Notes under the pieces: model-generated
Told to the model about the DNA's origin: nothing
The model's input: the letters and a program-made list of their open reading frames with translations, nothing else
Databases searched by the model: none
Shown here: in pieces, positions 1 to 7,936 of the stretch
Layout: each line of letters opens with the position of its first letter
How positions within the stretch are numbered: the first letter of the stretch is position 1
Position numbers and translations under genes: made by a program
NCBI GenBank assembly: GCA_031278965.1
Contig: JAITJJ010000207.1
Span: 1-22,041 of the forward strand
From: Deferribacteraceae bacterium
Lineage (GTDB): Bacteria > Chrysiogenota > Deferribacteres > Deferribacterales > JAISNW01
DNA length: 22,041 bases
Direction of reading: 5' to 3'

Positions 1-108
1 CTGACTTAGTCTTTACTCATTTTTTGCAAAGGGGCGGCAATTCGGAGATGAAATCTTTGGTAGACGGGGAGGCTCCGGCTACCCCGTCCGCCTGTCAACC
101 TGTATTTC

Positions 109-560
109 TCAGAACTCGTATTTAACCCGCAAACTTCCGGCAGCACCATCTCTCTTCCCTATATAACCTTGAACTCCGAAATCAAGAGAGAGTGGAGCGC
201 AGGTGAGGGGGTTATTGCAGTCCCAACTTCGCCTATGCCGCTACCGCCCTGAAATGACGGAGAAATTATCGCAAATCCGTTGGTTGCCCCGTTCGCCTCC
301 CCCGTCAAACTCATGCTCATACGCAACGCCTGTTATAAGGGGTGAAATATCCGTTTACAGCGTAAGCAAAACGTCCTCCCAACCTTATGCGGTTTGAATC
401 CGTATCTTCAAAACTAAGCCGTTCCCCTATGGAGAGGAGAACCGATACTCCCTCCTGCCTTGTCCAAAAGTATCTCCCGTAGAAGTCAACGGCAGAGGCG
501 TCCGTTTACAAACGACATAAACCCGCTATGAAAGGGCAATACAAAGGTTTTTGCTGTCGA
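109..560 (-). pseudogene. Decayed autotransporter (type V secretion) beta-barrel C-terminus
   Basis: Reading the minus strand in pieces reconstructs the C-terminal half of an autotransporter translocator barrel. Successive segments read VDFYGRYFWTRQEG, then FEDTDSNRIRLGGRFAYAV, then VAYEHEFDG, then ATNGFAIISPSFQGG, and finally LDFGVQGYIGKRDG ending in VKYEF-stop. A terminal Phe preceded by alternating hydrophobic residues is the outer-membrane barrel assembly signature. The reading is broken: there is an in-frame TAA at 506-508, and frame changes lie near 328-331, near 290-300 and near 185-205. No passenger domain or signal peptide is visible, since the relic fades out upstream of about 560. 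In life it would have exported an N-terminal passenger across the outer membrane. It cannot be functional here. Family assignment rests on recognition of the barrel motifs, not on a search. Confidence 0.72.
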
Positions 561-812
561 AAAAAGAACAATACCAAAGAATCTCAAAATCATAAATTCA
601 TGGATATATGCGAAAAACGCGGGATTTCTTTCTGACGCTCCGCCTGTTTTTCAGATGTTAACTTTGCTCTTTTTACAACTACCCTAAAGGGGGAAAAAAT
701 ATCATAATTATAAATACTCCATAGCAGCTATGCCATAAAAGCTAAACGAAGTGAGTTGCACGCTCATTGACGAAAACATGTATGTGTTCAGCCGCCTCGA
801 CAAGATAGTATT

Positions 813-1857
813 ATGAGAAATAGTAAAGATAAAAAACGCTTAGGGATAAAAGGGTTATCCTTGCGCAAGAGAAAGGGATACCCTCCGTTGCGGCGGAGTG
901 CGCCTGCACGGTTAATACTGTCTGCAAATGGTTTAGGCGTTATAATGATAAAGGCTGTGAAGGTCTTGAGGAACTGTCCAGAGCCCCTCATCACAGCAAA
1001 TGTCTAAGCGAGGCGGATAAGAAGGTTATCATAAAAAGCCGCAATAGATACAGAGGTTTAGGATTGAGGAGATTAAAAGCGGTTTGTGGACTTACCTGCT
1101 CCATAAAGACTATGAATAAAGTTCTGAGGGAAGCCTGACTTATAAAGAAACGACGAACAAAGGCTAGGAAAAAGAATAACCTCCGTGCAATAAAATCGGC
1201 TTATAAATTATTTTCCCAGATAGAGGCAGACACAAAGCATCTATACGATATTCCTTAAATATTACTTACAGATGAGGCTATTAAATCTCCCTGAATATCA
1301 GTATACGGCTAGGGATGTGACGAGCGGTTTCTTGTTTATATCTTTTGCTTATGAATTAAGTTTACGCAATTCAGTAAGCTTTGTGGAGCAACTTGTTCAA
1401 CACCTGATAGCTAACGGTGCGGATTTGAGCAATACTGTGCTCCAGACGGATAACGGCAGCGAGTTCATAGGTTCCCGGAATGCCAAAAAGGACAGCGCAT
1501 TTACCGAAAAAGTTGAAAGCTATTCAATGATACATAAGACAATTCCGCCTAAAGCCCACACTTGGCAAGCGGACACGGAAACCTCCCATAATCTGATAGA
1601 ATATGAATTCTATACGATAGAAGCCTTTAACAGCACACATTATCTGCAACAAAAGATGGGTGTCTATCTCCTATGGTTCAACTTCCTAAGAAAAAACAGC
1701 TATAAAGAGAACCAAACCCCACTGCAAATATGGATTTCTAAGTTCTAAGGTTCCGGAGCTAAACAGCAAAATCTCCAATTTTAAGCCAGCTATCCTCGAT
1801 TACTCGCACTATGATGAACTTAATATAAAAGATCCCCATGTTGGGCTACGTCCCTAA
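813..1857 (+). pseudogene. Broken DDE transposase (HTH plus integrase core, IS481/IS3-like)
   Basis: This is a recognisable but dead transposase. An ATG at 813 opens a basic N-terminus (MRNSKDKKRLGIK). After a frame change near 885 comes a helix-turn-helix region (TVNTVCKWFRRYNDKGCEGL) and a linker (RGLGLRRLKAVCGL). That frame has in-frame stops TGA at 1136-1138 and TAA at 1256-1258. The integrase core resumes in another frame at 1272-1748, with YQYTARDVTSG, the second catalytic Asp in LQTDNGSEF, and the third acidic residue in the DTETSHNLIEYEFY region. A last frame change near 1745 gives the C-terminal tail (KVPELNSKISNFKPAILDYS), ending at the TAA at 1855-1857. The stretch that should carry the first catalytic Asp lies across the break at 1257-1272. 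The element is therefore immobile unless complemented in trans. Confidence 0.8.
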
Positions 1858-1912
1858 AAAATGAGAGTGTCATACCAAAGTTAAAATCTCACGATTCAGC
1901 AAGGTAGAAATG

Positions 1913-1924
1913 TCACATATGTGA
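1913..1924. repeat. 12-bp perfect palindrome downstream of the transposase relic
   Basis: TCACATATGTGA is a perfect inverted repeat about 55 bases after the transposase stop. The stretch before it (1861-1912) carries related short words such as TGTCATAC, ATCTCACG and AATGTCAC. It may be part of the right end of the insertion element, where transposase would bind, but no matching left end was found. It could equally be a regulator site of unknown identity. Confidence 0.35.
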
Positions 1925-1960
1925 GAGGAAGCAACACAAAAGTAATTTACTTTACATCCT

Positions 1961-2164
1961 CTATAAAAGATAGTGATTTTTTTTACCAAGGTTTTCTCTT
2001 ACTGTAACGAAGTTTTTAGCAGGCGGGCAATTAGCCTGTTTTATGATTTGGATAATATTTTCTTTGTATCTGATAGTCCGCTCGTTTGCTATTTTACGTT
2101 CAGTCTCAATATAGCATAGTTCATTTAACGGAAAGGGCAGATTTTTCTCTATGAGCATTTTCAT
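1961..2164 (-). pseudogene. C-terminal fragment of an ISNCY-like integrase-core transposase
   Basis: The 67-codon minus-strand frame resembles the C-terminal beta-rich domain of ISNCY-type (Mu-like integrase core) transposases. Those end with a pattern like 'fc..e.R.v.ndwtiryknr..ql......p....VtVre.ldg'. Visible counterparts are LCYIETERKIANERTIRYKE, IIQIIKQANCPPAKN and VTVRENLGKKN. Nothing of the catalytic core precedes it. Going upstream on its strand, the sequence runs into a C9 tract (2172-2180 on the plus strand) and the gyrA upstream region. I read it as a truncated remnant of a second, unrelated insertion sequence. The first Met is simply the first in the open stretch and need not be a real start. 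Confidence 0.55.
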
Positions 2165-2347
2165 TAGAGGAGGGGGGGGGATAAGTGAATTTGGAGTTTA
2201 TGCTGTTGCAGGCATTTATCCATATAAGTGTTGGCATCATCAATATTTTTAATCCCCCTTTACAGCCGTTTTTTTTAATAAGTCTATTATTGCTGAGTGC
2301 CGTTTTTATAACTGCACAAGTCAGGCTAATACCCCCCTTTTGCCTTC
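2165..2347. other. Upstream region of gyrA with a G9 tract, no gene recognised
   Basis: A run of nine G (2172-2180) is followed by T-rich sequence. The plus-strand frame that opens at 2185 and stops just at the gyrA ATG encodes a hydrophobic, low-information peptide without family likeness. I do not call it a gene. An antisense frame here is equally unconvincing. Confidence 0.5.
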
Positions 2348-2376
2348 TTGCCAAACTCACTCTTTTAGTATATAGT
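2348..2376 (+). promoter_or_regulatory. sigma70-type promoter for gyrA-folD
   Basis: TTGCCA at 2348-2353 and TATAGT at 2371-2376 are separated by 17 bases. The expected transcript start is near 2383, giving a leader of about 25 bases to the gyrA ATG at 2409. A GGAG at 2394-2397 serves as a somewhat distant ribosome binding site. Confidence 0.6.
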
Positions 2377-2408
2377 TACGCACTGCCAAAAACGGAGAAA
2401 AAATTTTA

Positions 2409-4832
2409 ATGGGCGATCAGCAGCAGATTCTAAACACCTCTGTTGAAGAGGTGATGAAGACCAGCTATCTTGACTATTCTATGAGTGTTATTGTTGGACG
2501 GGCGCTCCCTGATGTCAGAGACGGTCTTAAGCCGGTTCAGCGCAGGGTTCTTTTCGCTATGGAGGAAGAGGGACTTCAATACGGGAAGGCCCGCAGAAAA
2601 TCTTCCAATGTTTGCGGGGTTGTAATGGGGCGCTATCATCCCCATGGCGATTCCTCAATCTATGAGGCGCTTGTGCGGATGGCGCAATCCTTTTCCCTAA
2701 GGTACCCGCTGGTGGACGGGCAGGGGAACTTCGGCTCCATTGATGGGGATGACGCCGCTGCCATGCGCTATACGGAAGCCCGGCTCCAAAAGATCACGGG
2801 AGAACTGCTTGCCGATCTTGATAAGAACACGGTGGATTATCTCCCCAATTATGATTCTTCCAGGGAAGAGCCCTCCGTCCTCCCTGCCAAATTCCCCAAT
2901 CTTTTGGTAAACGGTTCCGGAGGTATTGCCGTCGGGATGGCTACCAATATCCCGCCGCACAATCTCACAGAACTTATGAATGCCCTTATATATATGATAG
3001 ATAATCCCGAAGCGTCTCAGGGGGATATATTTTCCATAGTAAAAGGTCCGGACTTCCCTACGCGGGCATCAATACTTGGAACCGCCGGGATATTAAACGC
3101 TTATAAGACGGGTAAAGGTTCTATCCGTATCCGCTCCAAAGCATTTGTTGAAGAGCCCAAAGGAGGCAAACAGCAGATAGTAATAACCGAGATTCCGTAT
3201 CAAGTCAATAAAGCCGCCCTAATTGAAAAGATTGCGGAACTTGTTCGCGATAAAAAGATTAACGGAATTTCAGATCTGCGTGACGAATCTACTGAGGATG
3301 TCCGCATAGTTATTGAACTGAAAAGGGGCGAAACAGCAGAAGTTATTCTAAATCAGCTCTATAAGAATACTCAGCTTGAAACAACCTTCGGAATAAATAT
3401 GGTGGCTCTGCTTAGAGGGAGACCTAAAACCGTCTCCCTCTATGAAATTCTTGATGAATTTATAAACCATAGAGTTTTGGTAGTTATCCGCCGCACAAAC
3501 TATCTTCTTAAAAAAGCTGAGGACCGCGCCCATATAATTGAGGGCTTGATTATAGCAGTAGAAAATATTGACGAAGTTGTCCGCATTATAAAAACATCCG
3601 CAGATGTTTCGGAAGCAAAAATCCGCCTTAGAGAACGGTTTTCCCTCTCCGAACCCCAAGCGCAGGCTATTATGGATATGCGCCTTTCACGCCTTACTGG
3701 GCTTGAAATAGATAAGCTTCAGAACGAATATGCTCAACTGATGAAGGATATAGCTTATTATAAGAGTATTCTGGAAAACCGTAGTGAGCTTATGAAACTT
3801 ATAAAAAGCGAATTTGAGGAAGTAAGGGATAAATTCGGCGATGATCGCCTAACCCAGATAATTGACGCTCCTGCTGATGAACTCACCGACATAGATCTTA
3901 TTTCTAACGATGATATGGTCGTTACCATAACCCACAATGGCTATATAAAGAGAACTCCTTTGTCTAATTTTACAGCCCAAAAGCGCGGCGGAAAAGGAAA
4001 GAGCGGCGCAGCCTCCAAAGTGGATGATTTTGTGGAACAGATTCTTGTCACCACCAATCACTCCCGCCTCCTCTGTTTCACAGCATCCGGGCGTGTTCAC
4101 TTTTTAAATGTTTTTAATCTCCCTGAGATGAACCGGGATACGAAAGGGCGCCACATTTCCAACTTTATCGCCCTTGAATCCTCCGACAGAATCGCCGCTA
4201 CTCTCACCACCGAAAGCAAGGATGAAAGCAAGGCAATCTTTTTTGTAACAAGAAAGGGAGTGATAAAAAGGATCGGCGTTTCCGAGTTCAGAAGCGCCCG
4301 TAACGGCATGCTTGTCTTAAAACTTTCTGAGGATGACCGTTTGGTGGAAACCCTACTCACCTCTGATAACGATAGAATATTCATTGCCACCAGTTTTGCA
4401 AAATGTATTCAGTTTTATTCCAAAGACACCCGTGAGAGCAGGCGCAAATCCGGCGGCGTAAGGGGGATTCGCCTTGCGGAGGGCGATGAGGTCGTTTCCG
4501 TTGATGTTATAAGAGAGGATTGTGGCGATATTATGACTATTACAGCCGCTGGTTACGGCAAACGCACTGAAGCGGAAGAATACCGCGAGCAGTCAAGGGG
4601 GGGGGCCGGTCTTAAACTATGCAAGATTACTAAAAAGACCGGACATGTCGCAGGGGTTCTTCAGGTGCTCCCCACCGATGATGTAATGCTCATCACCAAG
4701 AACGGGAAAACCATTAGATTTGCCGTATCCGACATATCCGTATTAGGCAGGGACACACAGGGCGTCCGTCTTATGGATACGGCGGGAGATGAGATTATAA
4801 GCGTTGCCGTTATAAAAGACGAGGAGGTATAA
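2409..4832 (+). CDS. gyrA: DNA gyrase subunit A
   Basis: The 807-aa protein is the breakage-reunion subunit of DNA gyrase, which with GyrB introduces negative supercoils using ATP. The catalytic Tyr is Tyr121 in AAAMRYTEARL. The quinolone-determining stretch is HPHGDSSIYE, with Ser82 and Glu86 at the positions of E. coli Ser83 and Asp87, which suggests a drug-sensitive form. The canonical GyrA box is QKRGGKG at residues 524-530. This box, together with the repeated C-terminal beta-pinwheel segments, separates GyrA from ParC. Length is normal, although there is no acidic tail after DEEV. The ATG at 2409 is preceded by GGAG at 2394-2397. A run of nine G at 4597-4605 encodes the Arg-Gly-Gly before AGLKLCK. 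folD follows after one base, so the two are co-transcribed. gyrB is not in the window. Confidence 0.97.
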   Translation: MGDQQQILNTSVEEVMKTSYLDYSMSVIVGRALPDVRDGLKPVQRRVLFAMEEEGLQYGKARRKSSNVCGVVMGRYHPHGDSSIYEALVRMAQSFSLRYPLVDGQGNFGSIDGDDAAAMRYTEARLQKITGELLADLDKNTVDYLPNYDSSREEPSVLPAKFPNLLVNGSGGIAVGMATNIPPHNLTELMNALIYMIDNPEASQGDIFSIVKGPDFPTRASILGTAGILNAYKTGKGSIRIRSKAFVEEPKGGKQQIVITEIPYQVNKAALIEKIAELVRDKKINGISDLRDESTEDVRIVIELKRGETAEVILNQLYKNTQLETTFGINMVALLRGRPKTVSLYEILDEFINHRVLVVIRRTNYLLKKAEDRAHIIEGLIIAVENIDEVVRIIKTSADVSEAKIRLRERFSLSEPQAQAIMDMRLSRLTGLEIDKLQNEYAQLMKDIAYYKSILENRSELMKLIKSEFEEVRDKFGDDRLTQIIDAPADELTDIDLISNDDMVVTITHNGYIKRTPLSNFTAQKRGGKGKSGAASKVDDFVEQILVTTNHSRLLCFTASGRVHFLNVFNLPEMNRDTKGRHISNFIALESSDRIAATLTTESKDESKAIFFVTRKGVIKRIGVSEFRSARNGMLVLKLSEDDRLVETLLTSDNDRIFIATSFAKCIQFYSKDTRESRRKSGGVRGIRLAEGDEVVSVDVIREDCGDIMTITAAGYGKRTEAEEYREQSRGGAGLKLCKITKKTGHVAGVLQVLPTDDVMLITKNGKTIRFAVSDISVLGRDTQGVRLMDTAGDEIISVAVIKDEEV

Positions 4833-4833
4833 T

Positions 4834-5679
4834 ATGGCGATCTTGCTTGACGGTTTTTCTTTGGCACAAAAGGTTCGTTCAGAGTTAAAAGATAAGATCG
4901 CATCTTTAAACAGTACGCCGTCCTTAGCAGTCATACTCGTTGGAGATGATCCTGCAAGCCAGGTATATGTCGGCGGCAAAGAGAAAGCAGCCGCAGAGGT
5001 CGGCATTAACTCCATTGTCAAGCACCTAAGCAAAAACATCTCCGAAGGCGAATTATTAAACGAGATCAAACTCTTAAACGAAGCTCAGTCGGTTGACGGG
5101 ATTCTTGTCCAACTCCCCTTGCCGGACGGAATTGACGTGCACAAGATAATCTCTGCCATTGACCCCAAAAAAGATGTGGACGGTTTTCACCCTATAAACG
5201 CCGGGCTTCTCTCCATAGGAAAACCGTCTCTTATCCCTTGCACTCCAAAAGGAATTATGCGCCTACTTTCGGAATACTCCCTTGAAATCTCCGGCAAAAA
5301 TGCGGTTGTGATAGGGAGGAGCAATATAGTGGGCAAACCCATATCCCAACTATTGCTTGCAGCAAACGCCACTGTCACCGTATGTCATTCAAAAACCGCT
5401 AATCTTTCTCAAGCCGCAAAAAATGCGGATATACTTATAGCCGCTATCGGCAGACCCCGTTATGTAAAAGCAGAATTTATAAAAGAAGGCGCCGTAGTGG
5501 TAGATGTGGGAATGAACAGACTGGAAGGGAAGCTCTGCGGAGATGTTGATTTTGAAAGCGTTTCCCCTCTGGCATCCGCCATTACCCCTGTTCCGAAAGG
5601 GGTGGGGCCTATGACTATTGCCATGCTTTTGGAAAACACCTGCGAGGCGCATGTTTCACGTAAAACAATCTGGAGTTAG
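4834..5679 (+). CDS. folD: Bifunctional methylene-THF dehydrogenase / methenyl-THF cyclohydrolase FolD
   Basis: This 281-aa cytosolic enzyme interconverts 5,10-methylene-, methenyl- and 10-formyl-tetrahydrofolate using NADP, and so feeds purine and formyl-Met synthesis. The substrate motif YVGGKEKAAAEVGI carries Tyr45 and the catalytic Lys49. GILVQLPLP, KKDVDGFHPINAG and IPCTPKGIMRLL follow in family order. The Rossmann dinucleotide motif is VVIGRSNIVGKP, and the C-terminal signature is PVPKGVGPMTIAMLL. Length matches the family (about 280-300 aa). The ATG at 4834 is preceded by a strong AGGAGG inside the last codons of gyrA, with only one base between the genes, so translation is probably coupled. 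Nothing is missing or odd. Confidence 0.96.
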   Translation: MAILLDGFSLAQKVRSELKDKIASLNSTPSLAVILVGDDPASQVYVGGKEKAAAEVGINSIVKHLSKNISEGELLNEIKLLNEAQSVDGILVQLPLPDGIDVHKIISAIDPKKDVDGFHPINAGLLSIGKPSLIPCTPKGIMRLLSEYSLEISGKNAVVIGRSNIVGKPISQLLLAANATVTVCHSKTANLSQAAKNADILIAAIGRPRYVKAEFIKEGAVVVDVGMNRLEGKLCGDVDFESVSPLASAITPVPKGVGPMTIAMLLENTCEAHVSRKTIWS

Positions 5680-5694
5680 CTGGAAAAGAAAGGA

Positions 5695-5722
5695 TTGCAC
5701 GCGTTTTAATTCCAATTATAAG
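5695..5722 (+). promoter_or_regulatory. Candidate promoter for the UroD/MtaA-like gene
   Basis: In the 101-base gap after folD, TTGCAC (5695-5700) and TATAAG (5717-5722) are separated by 16 bases. It would give a leader of about 50 bases before the GTG start at 5781. The match is fair, so read-through from gyrA-folD remains possible. Confidence 0.4.
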
Positions 5723-5780
5723 AGTATTGCGACAGGGAAGTTAAGCGCTATGCCTTTAAGAGAATACAACGGAGCTATTT

Positions 5781-6746
5781 GTGACTAAAAGAGAGTTTGT
5801 CTTGAAAGGATTAAACAATGAGGAAACTCTGGGGGCGCCTGTTGGATTATGGTTTCATCACCTCCCAGAAGAGCGTTGGGGAGACGGTTTAACAGATCCG
5901 GAAGTATTGGAACTTAATATAAACGGCCATAAAAAATTTATAAGGGAATTCCGCCCCGATTTTGTGAAGATTATGAGCGACGGTTTCTTCTTCCCCCCGG
6001 CAGCGCCCGTCAGAGAGGTATCCGACCTTAACTCAATAGAGGAGGCAGGCAGCAATCACGAATGGATAGAAAAACAGGTGTATCTCGTAAAACAGGTTTG
6101 CGGGACAGACAGGGATTTGGCATATTTTTACAATATATTTTCCCCGCTTACCACGCTGCGTTTTATGATTGGGGCAGAAAGACTCCTCTCTTTTATCGCC
6201 TCATCGCCGGAGAGCGTCAGCAAAGCTGTTTGCAGTCTTGGAACAACTTTGTCAAGATTGGCCGGGAGGGTTATATCTGAAGGCGGAGCCGACGGCATAT
6301 ATTTCAGTGTTCAGAATCCGGATATTGAGCGCATCTCTGACGATTTCTACGCCGCCTGCTTTTCCTCCGCCGATCTCCTTGTGCTTAATGCGGCGGGGGG
6401 CGAGGAGAGCAATAATATTCTCCACATATGCGGCTATGACGGGGTAAGAAACCGCCTTCCTGCTTGGAAGAGCTATCCCGCCAAAGCCTATAATTGGGCG
6501 GTAAATGTTGAAGGGGTCTCCCTAAAGGAGGGGAAGGAGTTGTTTTCGGGAAAAGCGGTAATAGGAGGCTTTGCCAACCCCAAAGGCTCCCTCATAGATT
6601 CCGGGAGGAGAGAGGAAATAATAAGATTCGTTAAAACGCTTTTGGAAGAAACAGGACGGCGCGGAGTGATAATCGGCGCCGACTGCACGGTAACTCCGGA
6701 TCTCGCCCCCGAAAGGCTTGATTGGATAAGAGAGGGCGCCGTCTAA
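5781..6746 (+). CDS. UroD/MtaA-superfamily protein, probable corrinoid-type methyltransferase
   Basis: The 321-aa protein belongs to the uroporphyrinogen decarboxylase fold family (COG0407 group). It lacks the HemE N-terminal signature with its paired arginines (RQAGR type); the equivalent stretch is PVGLWFHHLPEERWGDG. It does have His215-x-Cys217 in NILHICGYDG and Cys302 in IIGADCTV. These match the His-x-Cys...Cys zinc site of MtaA/MtbA/CmuA-type cobamide methyltransferases. I therefore infer a zinc-dependent methyl transfer role, perhaps between a corrinoid protein and a thiol or folate; the substrate is unknown. No corrinoid protein or activase gene lies nearby, although folD upstream also handles one-carbon units. 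The start is GTG, with GGAG six bases before it. An ATG at 5750 is out of frame. Its stop overlaps the stop of the convergent waaA. Confidence 0.72.
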   Translation: MTKREFVLKGLNNEETLGAPVGLWFHHLPEERWGDGLTDPEVLELNINGHKKFIREFRPDFVKIMSDGFFFPPAAPVREVSDLNSIEEAGSNHEWIEKQVYLVKQVCGTDRDLAYFYNIFSPLTTLRFMIGAERLLSFIASSPESVSKAVCSLGTTLSRLAGRVISEGGADGIYFSVQNPDIERISDDFYAACFSSADLLVLNAAGGEESNNILHICGYDGVRNRLPAWKSYPAKAYNWAVNVEGVSLKEGKELFSGKAVIGGFANPKGSLIDSGRREEIIRFVKTLLEETGRRGVIIGADCTVTPDLAPERLDWIREGAV

Positions 6747-7936
6747 AGTTTTTCTGGTTTATTTTTTTGATATACGCCTGATGAATGATCGTCCAAGGCA
6801 TCTTGTATATACTTCATCACCGTATCAAAGTAGGCGTTCTGTTTTTGGGCAATATGCCGGAGAAACGGTTCAAAGCTGCACTTCAAGTGCGGCGGGGCGA
6901 GGTAGGACAAGAGTTCCGATTCATTGTTTACAACTTCAGCAACCCCGTATTCCAACGCCAGAGGCACTATGTCCTTAAAATTATAGGTATATTTTCCCAC
7001 CGCAACGCTCTTGCGATGCTTAAGCGCTTCAAAGATATTATGCCCCCCTATGTCAGCCATAGAACCCCCCACAAATATTCGGCTTGATACTTTATATATG
7101 CCTTCCAAAAGCCCCAATTCATCCACAACGATCACCTCCGCCCCCTTTCTGTTTTTATCGGAATAGAGGGCGGTTTTAAATCCGTGCTTTTTTGACAGTT
7201 CTTTCACCTCTGCCGCCCGCCTTATATGGCGCGGGGCAATCACAAAGCGATCAAAATCTTTTCTTAGCTTTTCGGCACAGCGCAAAAAGGTATCCTCCTC
7301 TGGCGCATGAGTGCTGGCGGCAAATGCAACTCTCCCTGTAATCCCCTTTATCTTGGGCGTGACAGGCTCTTCCTCGTCCAAAAAAAACTTTACATTCCCT
7401 CCCACAAAAAGGTTGTCCGGTTCTCCCCCTATAATGCGGGCAAATTTATCCGCATCCTCTCCGCTCTTTGCAAAGATAGCTTTGAACTTCTTTAAAAGCG
7501 GAGCAAAGAGGAGCCGGAAAGTGTAATAATTGCTGAAAGTTTTATCGGAGATTCGGGCATTAAGGAGGAATAGCGGTATCTTTTTGGGTATGGAATGGAT
7601 AAGGATAGGCCAGAACTCCGAATCCGTTATAAAAAAGAGCTTTACCTTGTATTTCCTGAGGGAGCGGCGGATGGCAATACAATTCTCCACAGGAAGCATT
7701 AGGGCAATGTCCGGCTTTATCTCCTGCAAGGCGGTATCATACCCACCTTCTGTCATAACGCTGACTACAAGCGCAATATCTTCATAGTTTTTCCTTATAA
7801 GCTCCGTAACTCTTTTAAGGCTGCGCACCTCGCCTACGCTTGCCGCATGAAACCAGAAAGCACCCTTTTTTTTATGAGAAGGGGGTAAAAATAATCCTAA
7901 CCGTTCATAAAATCTAAAAAAAATATCTAGCGTAAT
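6743..7936 (-). CDS. waaA: 3-deoxy-D-manno-octulosonate (Kdo) transferase, start unresolved
   Basis: WaaA transfers Kdo from CMP-Kdo to lipid A precursor at the inner membrane, the first step of LPS core assembly. The C-terminal GT-B half is clear (FVGGSMADIGGHNIFEAL, then YNFKDIV). The first GTG (7828) starts just after the family's catalytic glutamate, so it cannot be the true start. The homologous frame continues upstream as AFWFHAASVGEV, with that Glu encoded at 7829-7831, and before it FFRFYERLGLFLPPS. It stays open to a stop at 7970-7972. No ATG, GTG or TTG lies in this extension. A strong GGAGGT (7949-7954) sits inside the end of the aminotransferase gene, with ACG (7940-7942) and ATT (7934-7936, 7922-7924) downstream. 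I give the ATT at 7936 as a working start. The usual N-terminal membrane anchor appears shortened, so an N-terminal truncation is also possible. Confidence 0.85.
   Translation of the reverse strand: MTLDIFFRFYERLGLFLPPSHKKKGAFWFHAASVGEVRSLKRVTELIRKNYEDIALVVSVMTEGGYDTALQEIKPDIALMLPVENCIAIRRSLRKYKVKLFFITDSEFWPILIHSIPKKIPLFLLNARISDKTFSNYYTFRLLFAPLLKKFKAIFAKSGEDADKFARIIGGEPDNLFVGGNVKFFLDEEEPVTPKIKGITGRVAFAASTHAPEEDTFLRCAEKLRKDFDRFVIAPRHIRRAAEVKELSKKHGFKTALYSDKNRKGAEVIVVDELGLLEGIYKVSSRIFVGGSMADIGGHNIFEALKHRKSVAVGKYTYNFKDIVPLALEYGVAEVVNNESELLSYLAPPHLKCSFEPFLRHIAQKQNAYFDTVMKYIQDALDDHSSGVYQKNKPEKL

Noticed and set aside
2185..2409. Plus-strand 74-codon hydrophobic frame ending at the gyrA start
   Set aside because: Composition follows the T-rich region and there is no ribosome binding site or family likeness. 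It overlaps the gyrA promoter, so a leader peptide is possible but unsupported.
2409..4832. ParC (topoisomerase IV) instead of GyrA
   Set aside because: The complete GyrA box QKRGGKG and full C-terminal pinwheel repeats favour gyrase A.
5781..6746. HemE uroporphyrinogen decarboxylase
   Set aside because: The N-terminal arginine signature of HemE is missing and a His-x-Cys...Cys zinc pattern is present.
7828..7828. GTG at 7828 as the start of waaA
   Set aside because: It would omit the SVGE motif with the catalytic glutamate, which is encoded in frame just upstream.
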